Assembly (NCBI GenBank): GCA_002256005.1
Contig: NKIQ01000012.1
Span: forward strand, 1-64,000
Direction: 5' to 3'
Source of the DNA: Alphaproteobacteria bacterium PA4
Lineage (GTDB): Bacteria; Pseudomonadota; Alphaproteobacteria; Sphingomonadales; Sphingomonadaceae
Length of the DNA: 64,000 bases
The position numbers and the translations under genes are program-made. Below are positions 46,009-54,636 of this stretch, piece by piece. Numbering within the stretch: the first letter of the stretch is position 1; the number at the start of each line of letters is the position of its first letter. The notes beneath the pieces are model-generated. The model had not been told where the DNA came from. It searched no databases and was given only the letters and a program-made list of their open reading frames with translations.

Positions 46009-46123
46009 GCCTCCGGCGGCTGGGGCCTCAGGCCCCAGACCCCGAATTGATGGACTGTCCGTAGCACGAAGCGCGCATGAATCGAAATGGGGTCTGGGGC
46101 CTGAGGCCCCAGCCGCCGGAGGC
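46009..46123. repeat. REPIN-like inverted pair inside the rnc-era gap
   Basis: Arms 46009-46043 and 46089-46123 with a 45-base spacer. It lies between the rnc stop and the era start on the same strand, so both genes probably read through it. Its two hairpins may be RNase III substrates or transcript stabilisers; no evidence is available. Confidence 0.85.
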
Positions 46124-46152
46124 CCTTCACGCCGCCGGAGACAAATCGCGCG

Positions 46153-46836
46153 CTACCCCGCCAGTCGCGCCAGCAATCCCAGCGCCGCGGCCTTCTCGGC
46201 TTCCTGCTTGCTCGCGCCTTCGCCCTGCGCCGGGTCTTCGCCGCGCACTGCCACCTCGATGGTGAAGCGCGGCGCATGGTCAGGCCCCTGGCGATCGATT
46301 ACGATATAGCTCGGCATGCCGCGGCGGCGTTTCAGCGCCCATTCCTGCAGGCGGGATTTGGGGTCGGCGAGCAGGCGCGGGCTGTCGCCGCCGAGAAGGC
46401 GTGCCCATTCCCGGCGGACAAAGGCTTCGGCAACCGCCCAGCCGCCATCGAGATAGAGCGCCGCGACCAGCGCTTCGGCGACATCGCCCAGCACATTGTC
46501 GGACTGGTGCAGGCCTTTGGTGCGGGCATTGGGCTCCATGATCAGCATGTCGGGTACGCCGAGCGCGCGGCCAATGGCGGCATTGGCCGGCCCTTCGACC
46601 AGCGCGTGCAGGCGCGACGTCAGCCGGCCCTCGGCCTCGTCATGACTCTCATACAGCCAGGCGGCAACGGCGCAGCCGAGCACGCGGTCGCCAAGGAATT
46701 CCAGCCGCTGGTAGGAATTGGCGCCCTTGCCGGCGCTGCTGTGGGTGAGGGCGCGGCGGACAAGGCCGATATCGGCGAAGGCATGGCCCAGCCTGGCTTC
46801 GGCCCAGGCGGCGAGCGTCGCGTCGCTATGCGTCAT
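46153..46836 (-). CDS. rnc: ribonuclease III
   Basis: A 227-residue double-strand RNase. The signature LEFLGDRVLG (residues about 46-55) supplies catalytic carboxylates, and DNVLGDVAEALVAALYLDGG supplies the Glu/Asp pair. The C-terminal dsRBD is intact (DPKSRLQEW..GEGASKQEAEKAAA). It processes rRNA and structured mRNAs. Start ATG at 46836. It leads the rnc-era-recO-parC run. Confidence 0.96.
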   Translation of the reverse strand: MTHSDATLAAWAEARLGHAFADIGLVRRALTHSSAGKGANSYQRLEFLGDRVLGCAVAAWLYESHDEAEGRLTSRLHALVEGPANAAIGRALGVPDMLIMEPNARTKGLHQSDNVLGDVAEALVAALYLDGGWAVAEAFVRREWARLLGGDSPRLLADPKSRLQEWALKRRRGMPSYIVIDRQGPDHAPRFTIEVAVRGEDPAQGEGASKQEAEKAAALGLLARLAG

Positions 46837-46954
46837 GGTGGCGGGTCCGTTGCATGGCGCTGCGTGGCGCTGCTGGCGCTGCGGGTCAAGAGGCGTGGCG
46901 ATTGTCGCGGTGAATGTCTTGGCCTTTTCACATCTCTGCGCCAAGACTGTCGCC

Positions 46955-48472
46955 ATGACCGACGCCACGCTCCGCACCCTTGCCGCCGCCCCGCAGCCCG
47001 ATCTCCTCAGCCTGTTCGCCAGCGAGCCTGATCGCGTCGCGCGCCTGAGCCTCGATGTCGCCGGCATCCATGCCGATCTGAGCAAGCTGGCGATCAGCCG
47101 CGATGTGCTGGCGGCGCTGCTGGCCCGCGCCGACGAGGCCGATCTCAACGGTTGGCGCGAAAAGCTGTTCACCGGCGCTATCGTCAACGCCAGCGAACGG
47201 CGCGCGGCGACGCACATGGCCGAGCGCGGCATGGGCGCCGCCAGTGACGTTGCCGCCGCCGCCACCGGCCAGGCTGCGATGCAGTCGGTGGTCGCGGCGG
47301 TGCGGGCCGAGGATGTGCGCGACATCATCCATATCGGCATCGGCGGTTCGGCACTGGGGCCGGCGCTGCTGCTCGATGCGCTGGCGCGTGACGGCGATGG
47401 CCCGCGCGTCCATGTCGTCGCCAATATCGATGGCGAGGCGCTGAAGCGGGCACTGGCGCAATGCGATCCGGCGCGGACCCGGCTGGTTATCGTTTCCAAG
47501 ACCTTCACCACCACCGAAACCATGACCAATGCCGCCACCGCCATCGCCTGGCTGGCCGCCGCCGGCATCGCCGACCCGCACGCCCGCGCCATTGCGGTGA
47601 CGGCAGCGCCGGCCAAGGCGCAGGCCTGGGGCGCTGGCGCGGTGTTGCCCTTCGCTGAAACCGTCGGTGGCCGCTATTCGCTCTGGTCGGCGGTCGGCCT
47701 GCCCTATGCACTGCGCTGTGGCCGGGATGCCTGGCAGGCACTGCTGGCCGGGGCGGCGGCGATGGATGCGCATTTCCGCGATGCGCCGGCGGCGGCCAAT
47801 CTGCCGGTGCTGGCCGGCCTCGCCGATGTCTGGGCGGCGCATTATCTGGGCCAGCAGACCCGCGCCGTCTTTGCCTATGACGAGCGGTTGCGGTTGCTGC
47901 CGTCGTTCCTCCAGCAGCTCGAAATGGAAAGCAACGGCAAGCGGGTGACGCGCGACGGCGCGCCGCTCGCCGGCGCCAGCGCCGCCGTCACCTGGGGCGG
48001 CACTGGCACCGATGCCCAGCACGCGGTGTTCCAGCTCCTGCACCAGGGCACCATCGTCGGCCCGGTGGAGTTCGTCGCGGTGAAGACGCCCGGCCATGAC
48101 CTGCCGGCGACGCACCACCGCCAGCTGCTCGCCAATTGCTTCGCGCAGGGCGCCGCGCTGATGAAGGGGCGGACGCCTGCCGAGGCGCTGGCGCTGTCCG
48201 GCGGCGACCCGGCGCTGGCGGCGGCCAAGACCTTCCCCGGCAACCGGCCATCGGCAACACTGCTGCTCGATCGCCTCGATCCGAGAACGCTTGGCGCGCT
48301 GCTCGCCTTTTACGAACACCGGACGTTCGTTGCGGCCGTGCTGCTCGGCATCAACCCCTTCGACCAATGGGGTGTCGAGCTCGGCAAGGAAATGGCGACG
48401 GCGGTGCTGGGGGGCGGCGGCAGCGGGTTCGACGCATCGACCGAAGCGCTGCTGGCGCGCGGGTTAGGCTAG
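46955..48472 (+). CDS. pgi: glucose-6-phosphate isomerase
   Basis: A 505-residue glycolytic/gluconeogenic enzyme. Substrate motifs [25 protein letters not shown] and the catalytic region [12 protein letters not shown] are intact. ATG at 46955 starts [12 protein letters not shown]. The gene diverges from rnc and its last 9 bases overlap the 3' end of the convergent bpt gene. Confidence 0.97.
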   Translation: MTDATLRTLAAAPQPDLLSLFASEPDRVARLSLDVAGIHADLSKLAISRDVLAALLARADEADLNGWREKLFTGAIVNASERRAATHMAERGMGAASDVAAAATGQAAMQSVVAAVRAEDVRDIIHIGIGGSALGPALLLDALARDGDGPRVHVVANIDGEALKRALAQCDPARTRLVIVSKTFTTTETMTNAATAIAWLAAAGIADPHARAIAVTAAPAKAQAWGAGAVLPFAETVGGRYSLWSAVGLPYALRCGRDAWQALLAGAAAMDAHFRDAPAAANLPVLAGLADVWAAHYLGQQTRAVFAYDERLRLLPSFLQQLEMESNGKRVTRDGAPLAGASAAVTWGGTGTDAQHAVFQLLHQGTIVGPVEFVAVKTPGHDLPATHHRQLLANCFAQGAALMKGRTPAEALALSGGDPALAAAKTFPGNRPSATLLLDRLDPRTLGALLAFYEHRTFVAAVLLGINPFDQWGVELGKEMATAVLGGGGSGFDASTEALLARGLG

Positions 48473-49198
48473 CGTCCGCCACACACCGTGCTGCAGCGCC
48501 TCGACCGGCTGATAGCTGCGCTTGTAGGCCATGCGATCACAGCCTTCGATCCAATAGCCCAGATAGACATAGGGCATGCCGGCGCGGGCGGCACGGGTGA
48601 TGTGATCGAGGATGATGAAGCTGCCCAGCCCTTTGCGGCTCGTGAGATCGGGGTCATAGAAACTGTAGATCATCGACAGGCCATCGGCCTGTTTGTCGGT
48701 CAGGCAGCAGCCGACCAGCCGGCCGGGCCGGCCATCGACGCTCGGCTCGCGATACTCGACGACGACGGTGTCGACCGGCGATTGTTCGACCATATCGGCG
48801 AAATCATGCGCGTCCATCGCCGCCATGCCGCCGACCGGATGGCGTGCGGTCAGGTAGCGGCGCAGCAATTGCCATTGTTCCTCGGTCGACCAGGGCTGGC
48901 AGGCGTTGACCTCAAGGTCGGCGTGGCGCTTCAGCAGTTTGCGCTGGGTGGCGGAGGGCGTGAAGCGCGGCGCCACCACCCGCACCGAGACACAGGCCTG
49001 GCAGGTGTCGCAGCTCGGGCGATAGACGACATTCTGGCTGCGGCGAAAGCCGATGCGGCCCAGCGCCTCGTTCATTTCGCCGGCGTCCTGGCCCTTCAGT
49101 TCGGCAAAGACCTTCCGCTCGGTGCGGCCGGGAATATAGGGGCAGGGGGCGGGGGCCGTGACGAAGAAGCGCGGAAAGCGAAAGCTCTGGTCGGTCAC
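48464..49198 (-). CDS. bpt: aspartate/glutamate leucyltransferase (N-end rule)
   Basis: A 244-residue aminoacyl-tRNA-protein transferase. The N-terminal [13 protein letters not shown] and the cysteine motif [13 protein letters not shown] are typical, and the C-terminal GNAT-like half has [15 protein letters not shown]. It adds leucine to proteins with acidic N-termini for ClpAPS degradation. It converges with pgi (9-base overlap). Confidence 0.95.
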   Translation of the reverse strand: MTDQSFRFPRFFVTAPAPCPYIPGRTERKVFAELKGQDAGEMNEALGRIGFRRSQNVVYRPSCDTCQACVSVRVVAPRFTPSATQRKLLKRHADLEVNACQPWSTEEQWQLLRRYLTARHPVGGMAAMDAHDFADMVEQSPVDTVVVEYREPSVDGRPGRLVGCCLTDKQADGLSMIYSFYDPDLTSRKGLGSFIILDHITRAARAGMPYVYLGYWIEGCDRMAYKRSYQPVEALQHGVWRTLA

Positions 49199-49289
49199 AC
49201 AGCTCCCCTCTCCGGATGCGATGCTCGGGTCTCAGTCTAATGCGGCCCGGCGGCAAAAGGCTATAGGCTTTGCGACGAGATTCTTTCGA

Positions 49290-50537
49290 TCAATCGGCTT
49301 CCACCATGCGCACTTCATAGGCGGCGGCGCGCAGGGCCTCGAGCAGGCGCTGCAGGTGATCGGCGTCGCGGGTCTCGCACTCGATCTCGGCGATCAGGCC
49401 CTTGGCCGGCAGGCTGGTGAAGACGCGCTGGTGATAGACTTCGAGGATGTTGACCTGCTGCTGGTCAAAGATGCGCGCGACCTCGAACAACTGCCCCGGC
49501 CGGTCCTTCAGCCGGATGCGCAGGCGCGCCAGCCGCCCGGCGCGGGCGAGATCGCGCAGCAGCACATTGGCAAGCAGCCGCGTGTCGATGTTGCCGCCGC
49601 ACAGCACCAGGCCGACCTTCGTCCCGCGGAAGCGCCGCGGATGCGCGAGCAGCGCGGCGAGCCCGGCAGCGCCGGCGCCCTCCACCACGGTCTTTTCGAT
49701 GTTGAGCAGCATGGCGACGGCGCGTTCCAAGTCGCGCTCGCCGACCAGCACGATGTCGTCGACAAGGGCGCGGACGACCTCGGACGTCAGCACGCCCGGC
49801 GTCTTGACGGCGATGCCTTCGGCCAGCGTATCGCCATCGCAAACGCTCGACTGGCCCTTCAGCATGGCATGCATCGACGGGTAGAGCTCGGCCTGCACGC
49901 CGATCACCTCGATCGCCGGGTTGCGGGCCTTGGCGACAGTGGCGATGCCGGAGATCAGCCCGCCGCCGCCGATGGGGACGACCAGCGTGTCGAGATCGGG
50001 CGCATCGTCGAGCATTTCCAGCCCGACCGTGCCCTGGCCGGCCATGACCAGCGCATCGTCGAAAGGATGGACGAAGACGAAGCCGCGCTTGGCCGCCAGC
50101 TCATGGGCATGGGCGGCGGCCTCCTCGAACTTCTCGCCGAACAGCACGACATGGGCGCCATGGCCTTCGGTCTGCTGCACCTTCACGACGGGCGTGAACT
50201 TGGGCATCACGATGGTGGCGGGGATGCCCAGCCGCTTGGCGCCATAGGCCAAGCCCTGCGCGTGATTGCCGGCCGAAGCGGCGATGACGCCGCGCTGCCG
50301 CTCCTCCGCCGTCAGGCTGAGCAGCTTGTTGAGCGCGCCACGTTCCTTGTAGGCGGCGGTGAACTGCAAATTTTCGAACTTCAACCAGACATCGGCGCCG
50401 GTCAGCTCCGACAGCGTCTGGCTGCGCAGGCAGGGCGTGCGGATGATCTGGCCACTAATGGCGCGCGCGGCGGCCTCAACATCGGCAAGGGCGATCGGCA
50501 GCGGGGCCGTGGCAGCAGCGGAGGCGGTGGCAGTCAT
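49290..50537 (-). CDS. ilvA: threonine ammonia-lyase with C-terminal ACT domain
   Basis: A 415-residue PLP enzyme that deaminates threonine to 2-oxobutanoate. The PLP lysine is in AAYKERGA, and the phosphate clamp is GGGGLISG. A single ACT domain (residues about 335-410) follows, the shorter type. That layout fits either biosynthetic or catabolic threonine dehydratases. Start ATG at 50537. It is divergent from the dehydrogenase gene. Confidence 0.94.
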   Translation of the reverse strand: MTATASAAATAPLPIALADVEAAARAISGQIIRTPCLRSQTLSELTGADVWLKFENLQFTAAYKERGALNKLLSLTAEERQRGVIAASAGNHAQGLAYGAKRLGIPATIVMPKFTPVVKVQQTEGHGAHVVLFGEKFEEAAAHAHELAAKRGFVFVHPFDDALVMAGQGTVGLEMLDDAPDLDTLVVPIGGGGLISGIATVAKARNPAIEVIGVQAELYPSMHAMLKGQSSVCDGDTLAEGIAVKTPGVLTSEVVRALVDDIVLVGERDLERAVAMLLNIEKTVVEGAGAAGLAALLAHPRRFRGTKVGLVLCGGNIDTRLLANVLLRDLARAGRLARLRIRLKDRPGQLFEVARIFDQQQVNILEVYHQRVFTSLPAKGLIAEIECETRDADHLQRLLEALRAAAYEVRMVEAD

Positions 50538-50590
50538 GCCCCGCTGTTATAGGGCGCGGCGCTGTGGCGCAACCGAAGTGCCGCCTGTTC

Positions 50591-50622
50591 TGTCATCCCG
50601 GGCTTGACCCGGGACCCAGCTT
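50591..50622. repeat. widespread alphaproteobacterial CCCGGGCTTGACCCGGG repeat
   Basis: TCCCGGG (50596-50602) and CCCGGGA (50608-50614) flank CTTGA, within TGTCATCCCGGG..ACCCAGCTTT. This motif is familiar from many alphaproteobacterial genomes as an interspersed repeat. It is located in the divergent ilvA-dehydrogenase gap. Confidence 0.55.
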
Positions 50623-50661
50623 TCTTTCTTCGATGCCGTCAGCACAACAGGGACACCCGCA

Positions 50662-51525
50662 ATGCGCATTTCCTTCCTCGGCCTCGGCATCATGGGCGGC
50701 CCGATGGCGCGCCACCTCGCCGCCGCCGGCCATGACGTCACTGTCTACAACCGCTCGGCCGAAAAGGCCGTGGCCTGGGTGGCAGCGCATGGTGGCCGCG
50801 CTTTGGCGACACCGGCCGAAGCGGCAGCGGGCGCCGAGGTCGTGCTGGCCTGTGTCGGCGCCGATGCCGATCTGCGCGCCGTCACGCTGGGGCCGGATGG
50901 CGCCTTTGCCGCCATGGCGCCGGGGAGCCTGTTCATCGATCATACCACCGTCTCCGCTGCCATCGCCCGCGAACTGGCCGAGGCGGGCGATGCCCGCGGC
51001 CTGCTGGTCGTCGATGCGCCGGTGTCGGGCGGCCAGGCCGGTGCCGAAAATGGCCAGCTGACCATCATGTGCGGCGGCACGCCCGAGGCCTTCGCGGCGG
51101 CGGAGCCTGTCATGCAGGCCTATGCCCGCCGCATCGGACATATGGGCACGGCCGGCAGCGGCCAGCTGACCAAGATGGTCAACCAGCTCTGCATCGCCGG
51201 CGTGCTGCAGGGGCTGGCGGAAGGGTTGGCGCTCGGCCGTGCCGCCGGCCTCGATCTCGGCCAGGTGGTCGGGGTGATTTCCAAGGGCGCGGCGCAGAGC
51301 TGGCAGATGGAGAACCGCGCCGCGACCATGGCGGAAGGGCGTTTCGATTTCGGCTTCGCCGTCGACTGGATGCGCAAGGACCTGGGGCTGGCGCTCGATG
51401 AAGCGCGTCGGCTCGGCGTACCACTGCCGCTGGGGGCGCTGGTCGATCAATTCTATGTCGATGTGCAGGCGATGGGCGGCGGTCGGCAGGACACGTCCTC
51501 GCTGATCCGCCGGCTGGTGAAATGA
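50662..51525 (+). CDS. NAD(P)-dependent 3-hydroxyisobutyrate-dehydrogenase family protein
   Basis: A 287-residue beta-hydroxyacid dehydrogenase: nucleotide motif GLGIMGGPMARHLA (residues 7-20), substrate motif DAPVSGGQAGAENG and catalytic Lys in GSGQLTKMVNQ. Substrate may be 3-hydroxyisobutyrate or another beta-hydroxy acid. It overlaps the GNAT gene start by ATGA (51522-51525). Confidence 0.94.
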   Translation: MRISFLGLGIMGGPMARHLAAAGHDVTVYNRSAEKAVAWVAAHGGRALATPAEAAAGAEVVLACVGADADLRAVTLGPDGAFAAMAPGSLFIDHTTVSAAIARELAEAGDARGLLVVDAPVSGGQAGAENGQLTIMCGGTPEAFAAAEPVMQAYARRIGHMGTAGSGQLTKMVNQLCIAGVLQGLAEGLALGRAAGLDLGQVVGVISKGAAQSWQMENRAATMAEGRFDFGFAVDWMRKDLGLALDEARRLGVPLPLGALVDQFYVDVQAMGGGRQDTSSLIRRLVK

Positions 51526-52055
51526 ACCCGCTGTTCCGCCCGGCGCGGCTGCCGGACGATGCCGCCCTGCTGCTCGATCTCAACACCGAATATCTGCAAT
51601 CGGTGTTCGACGGCGTCGCCGCAGTTTATCCCTTCACGCTCGCCGATGTGTTTCCGGGCGGCAATATCCGCGCCTATCTCGCCGGCGCGCTCGACAAGGT
51701 GGTGAGCGGCGCGCCGGGCAGTGCCTTTTACATTGTCGAGGTCGATGGCCAGGTCGCCGGCATGGGCGGGCTGCGCGCCGTGCGCCCCGGCATCGCCGAA
51801 ATGAAGCGCGTCTATGTGCGACCGGCGTTTCGCGGCGCCCGGCTGGGACTGGCGATCGTCGATCGCCTGATGGCCGATGCCCGCGGCTTTGGCTACACGC
51901 AGATGTTCCTTGATACCGCGCCCACGCTGACAACCGCCATCGCCCTTTATCAGCGCCTGGGCTTTGCCGATATTCCGCCCTATCCGGAGGTGGAAGTGTC
52001 GCCGCTGCTGCATCCCATCTGGGTGTTCATGGGGCGGTCCCTGCAGGCGGGCTGA
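51522..52055 (+). CDS. GNAT family acetyltransferase
   Basis: A 177-residue N-acetyltransferase with the acetyl-CoA motif RVYVRPAFRGARLGLAIVDRL (R/QxxGxA-like) and C-terminal LYQRLGF. The substrate is not known. It is translationally coupled to the dehydrogenase gene. Its 3' end overlaps the convergent uncharacterised gene by 29 bases. Confidence 0.9.
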   Translation: MNPLFRPARLPDDAALLLDLNTEYLQSVFDGVAAVYPFTLADVFPGGNIRAYLAGALDKVVSGAPGSAFYIVEVDGQVAGMGGLRAVRPGIAEMKRVYVRPAFRGARLGLAIVDRLMADARGFGYTQMFLDTAPTLTTAIALYQRLGFADIPPYPEVEVSPLLHPIWVFMGRSLQAG

Positions 52056-52731
52056 CGATGGGGGTCGGGTCGTTTATGCTGTTCCGACCGGTCGCGCTGC
52101 ACGCCTTCACCGGAGTCGGCACATCGGCACCAAGATGCGATGTCCAGCATTCGTTGAGCAGAGAGCAATAGCAGGCCGTCGCCGTCATCTGCCAGCGACC
52201 CTTGTCCAGGACTTGCCAGGCGGCGAGCTCTGCTTGCCCGGCCGGCTTCTTGTAGCGAATGAATCGCACCTTCTCGCCCCCGCTGAGCATCGTGTTGGCG
52301 ATCACCGACGAAGTGAAGGTGAGGTTGTAGTTCGCCGGCGCACCCATGGGCTGCAGATAGTCGCGCAAATACCGGCTGGCCTTGCCCTTGTAATACAGCT
52401 CCAGCCAGACGATGCGGGCCGGACCGGTGCCGGCATTGCTCAGCTCATAGCTGATCTCCGGCTTGCCCGCGTCATCGAGGTTGCCATGCGACATGACCAG
52501 CAGCGGCGTGGAATTGGCTCGCACCAGCCTGGCGTTCTGATCGACCAGCGCCTCCATGGTGCGCCCGGTGTGCAGCGAGACATAGAGCGAGGCAAAGGAT
52601 GCCGCGACGACACTGATGGCCAGGATCCGGTCGAACCAGGGATTGCCACTGTGCTGGTGCTGATGCGGCGGTTCCGGGGCTTCGATCACGACTGGCCTAT
52701 CCGGCGGCAATTGCTCGACATTGTCGTCCAT
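52027..52731 (-). CDS. uncharacterised single-pass membrane protein
   Basis: A 234-residue protein with a proline- and histidine-rich N-terminus (HQHQHSGNP), one membrane helix (about 36-53, ILAISVVAASFASLYVSL), then a predominantly beta periplasmic or cytosolic domain with four cysteines near the C-terminus (CYCSLLNEC, KAC). I recognise no family. Its last 29 bases overlap the GNAT gene on the other strand, an unusually large convergent overlap. Confidence 0.75.
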   Translation of the reverse strand: MDDNVEQLPPDRPVVIEAPEPPHQHQHSGNPWFDRILAISVVAASFASLYVSLHTGRTMEALVDQNARLVRANSTPLLVMSHGNLDDAGKPEISYELSNAGTGPARIVWLELYYKGKASRYLRDYLQPMGAPANYNLTFTSSVIANTMLSGGEKVRFIRYKKPAGQAELAAWQVLDKGRWQMTATACYCSLLNECWTSHLGADVPTPVKACSATGRNSINDPTPIVSPPAGTAP

Positions 52732-52825
52732 CCCGTACGCCCTTTGCTTATTGCCAATATTCTGCCGTGACCGGGCAAGGTCAACGGGGACTTGTCATCT
52801 TGGCGGGCGAATGTTTCAGTAGGAC

Positions 52826-54454
52826 ATGAACAAGATCCCGCTTCTCGCCCTGCTGCTCGTCAGCGCTGTCCCGGTACTGGCCGACACGGCCTATACCAAT
52901 GCCAATGGCTATACGCTGGGGGCGGATGGCACGTTGCTGCGCTTCGGCACGCTGCTCGTCGATGATGCCGGCAAGGTGAAGGCGACGCTGCCCGCCGGCG
53001 CACCGCTGCCCAAGGGCAAGCGCGTCGATGTGAAGGGCCGCACGCTGCTGCCCGGCCTCATCGATGCCCATGGCCATGTCATGAGCCTTGGCGAACGCGC
53101 GCTGGCGGTTGATCTGTCCGAAACCACCAGCCTCGCCCAGGCACAGGCGGCGGTGAAGGCCAACCCCGGGCAGGGCAGCTGGATCCGCGGCGGCGGCTGG
53201 AATCAGGAACGCTGGGGCCTTGGCCGTTTCCCGACCGCAGCCGAGCTGGATGCTGCCACCGGTGACCGGCCGGCCATCCTGCGCCGTGTCGATGGCCATG
53301 CCATCTGGGTGAACAGCGCCGCGCTGAAGCTCGCCGGCATCACCGCCGCGACCAAGGATCCCGATGGCGGCCGCATCGAACGCGACGCCGCCGGCAACCC
53401 CAATGGCGTTCTGGTTGATGGTGCGATGAAGCTGGTCGCCGCCAAGGTGCCGCCGCTCAGTGCCAAGGAACAGGATGCGGCGCTGACCAAGGCGCTGGCT
53501 ATCATGGCCTCTGTCGGCCTCACCGGCGCGCACGACGCCGGCATCGATCGCCCGACCTGGGACCGCTATCTGCGCTTCGCCCGCGCCGGCAAGTTGACCG
53601 CGCGACTCTACGCGATGGCCTATGGCCCCGATAATCGCACCGCCATCGCCCCCAATGGCCCCATCCCCTGGGGCCATGGTGACCGGCTGGCGATGATGGC
53701 GATGAAGCTGCAGGCCGATGGCGCGCTGGGCAGCCGCGGCGCCTGGATGGCCGATGACTACAGCGATGCGCCGGGCAACAAGGGTCTGCCCTTCTTCGAG
53801 GAAGGCAATCTGCGCCGCATCATCATCGCGTCCTCCGCCGCGGGCTTCCAGACCAATGTCCATGCCATCGGCGATGCCGCCAATGGCGCGGTGCTGGGCG
53901 CCTTTGCGGCGATCCCGGAAGGCCAGCGCTCGGCGCTGCGCCACCGCGACGAGCATGCCCAGATCGTCAATACCGGCGACCTGCCGCGCTTTGCCCGGCT
54001 GGGCATCATCGCCAGCATCCAGCCGACCCATGCCACCAGCGACAAGGGCATGGCCGAGGCACGGGTGGGCGAAGCGCGGCTGGCCGGTGGCTATGCCTGG
54101 AAGAGCCTGATCGACAGCGGCGCCCGCATCGCCGGCGGCAGTGACTTCCCGGTCGAACCGCCCAACCCCTTCTATGGCCTGCATGCCGCCGTTACCCGCC
54201 AGTCGCGCGACGGCCAGCCGCCGCAGGGCTGGCGCATGGCGGAAGCGATGACATTGCCCCAGGCCTTTGCCGCCTTCACCACCGGCGCCGCCTGGGCCGG
54301 CCATGCCGAGACCAGGGTCGGCACACTGACGCCGGGCAAATGGGCCGACTTCATCATCATCGACCGCGATCCTTTTGCCACCCCGGCGGCCACGCTGTGG
54401 CAGACACAGGTCGATGAAACCTGGCTGGCCGGGCGGCGGGTGTTCCGACGCTAG
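52826..54454 (+). CDS. exported amidohydrolase (YtcJ/NfdA-like)
   Basis: A 542-residue protein with a short signal peptide ([20 protein letters not shown]). Metal ligands of the amidohydrolase fold are visible: [26 protein letters not shown] and GGSDFPVE. It belongs to the YtcJ-type group (amidohydrolase 3), which hydrolyses amides or formamides in the periplasm. The stop codon lies within the left arm of the 163-bp inverted-repeat element. Confidence 0.93.
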   Translation: MNKIPLLALLLVSAVPVLADTAYTNANGYTLGADGTLLRFGTLLVDDAGKVKATLPAGAPLPKGKRVDVKGRTLLPGLIDAHGHVMSLGERALAVDLSETTSLAQAQAAVKANPGQGSWIRGGGWNQERWGLGRFPTAAELDAATGDRPAILRRVDGHAIWVNSAALKLAGITAATKDPDGGRIERDAAGNPNGVLVDGAMKLVAAKVPPLSAKEQDAALTKALAIMASVGLTGAHDAGIDRPTWDRYLRFARAGKLTARLYAMAYGPDNRTAIAPNGPIPWGHGDRLAMMAMKLQADGALGSRGAWMADDYSDAPGNKGLPFFEEGNLRRIIIASSAAGFQTNVHAIGDAANGAVLGAFAAIPEGQRSALRHRDEHAQIVNTGDLPRFARLGIIASIQPTHATSDKGMAEARVGEARLAGGYAWKSLIDSGARIAGGSDFPVEPPNPFYGLHAAVTRQSRDGQPPQGWRMAEAMTLPQAFAAFTTGAAWAGHAETRVGTLTPGKWADFIIIDRDPFATPAATLWQTQVDETWLAGRRVFRR

Positions 54455-54608
54455 CGTCGATTGCCGTCGGACGGCACCGGCCCGCTACCCCGCCCGGCCA
54501 CCCAAGTCATTTTACGATATGGGTGGCCCGGAGCGGATGCGACCTCCGTCGCGGGCGGGGGAGCGGGCCGGTGCCGACTTCACTTCGACGCAATCGACGC
54601 TAGCGTCG
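54446..54608. repeat. 163-bp inverted-repeat element with self-palindromic ends
   Basis: Ends at 54446-54463 and 54591-54608 are exact inverse copies, and each contains the perfect 14-base palindrome CGACGCTAGCGTCG. Internal blocks (GGCACCGGCCCGCT and its complement AGCGGGCCGGTGCC; CCCGCCCGG; ACCC/GGGT) are also inverted, so the element folds as a long imperfect hairpin. It shares the GGCACCGGCCCGCT block with the hairpin at 23494. The left end overlaps the amidohydrolase stop. Confidence 0.8.
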
Positions 54609-54636
54609 ATCACATGCGCCGGAGGTCGGCGCCGGC

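Noticed and set aside
50591-50622. CCCGGGCTTGACCCGGG site as a novel repeat
   Set aside because: This motif is widely seen in alphaproteobacterial genomes; it is listed as a feature only.
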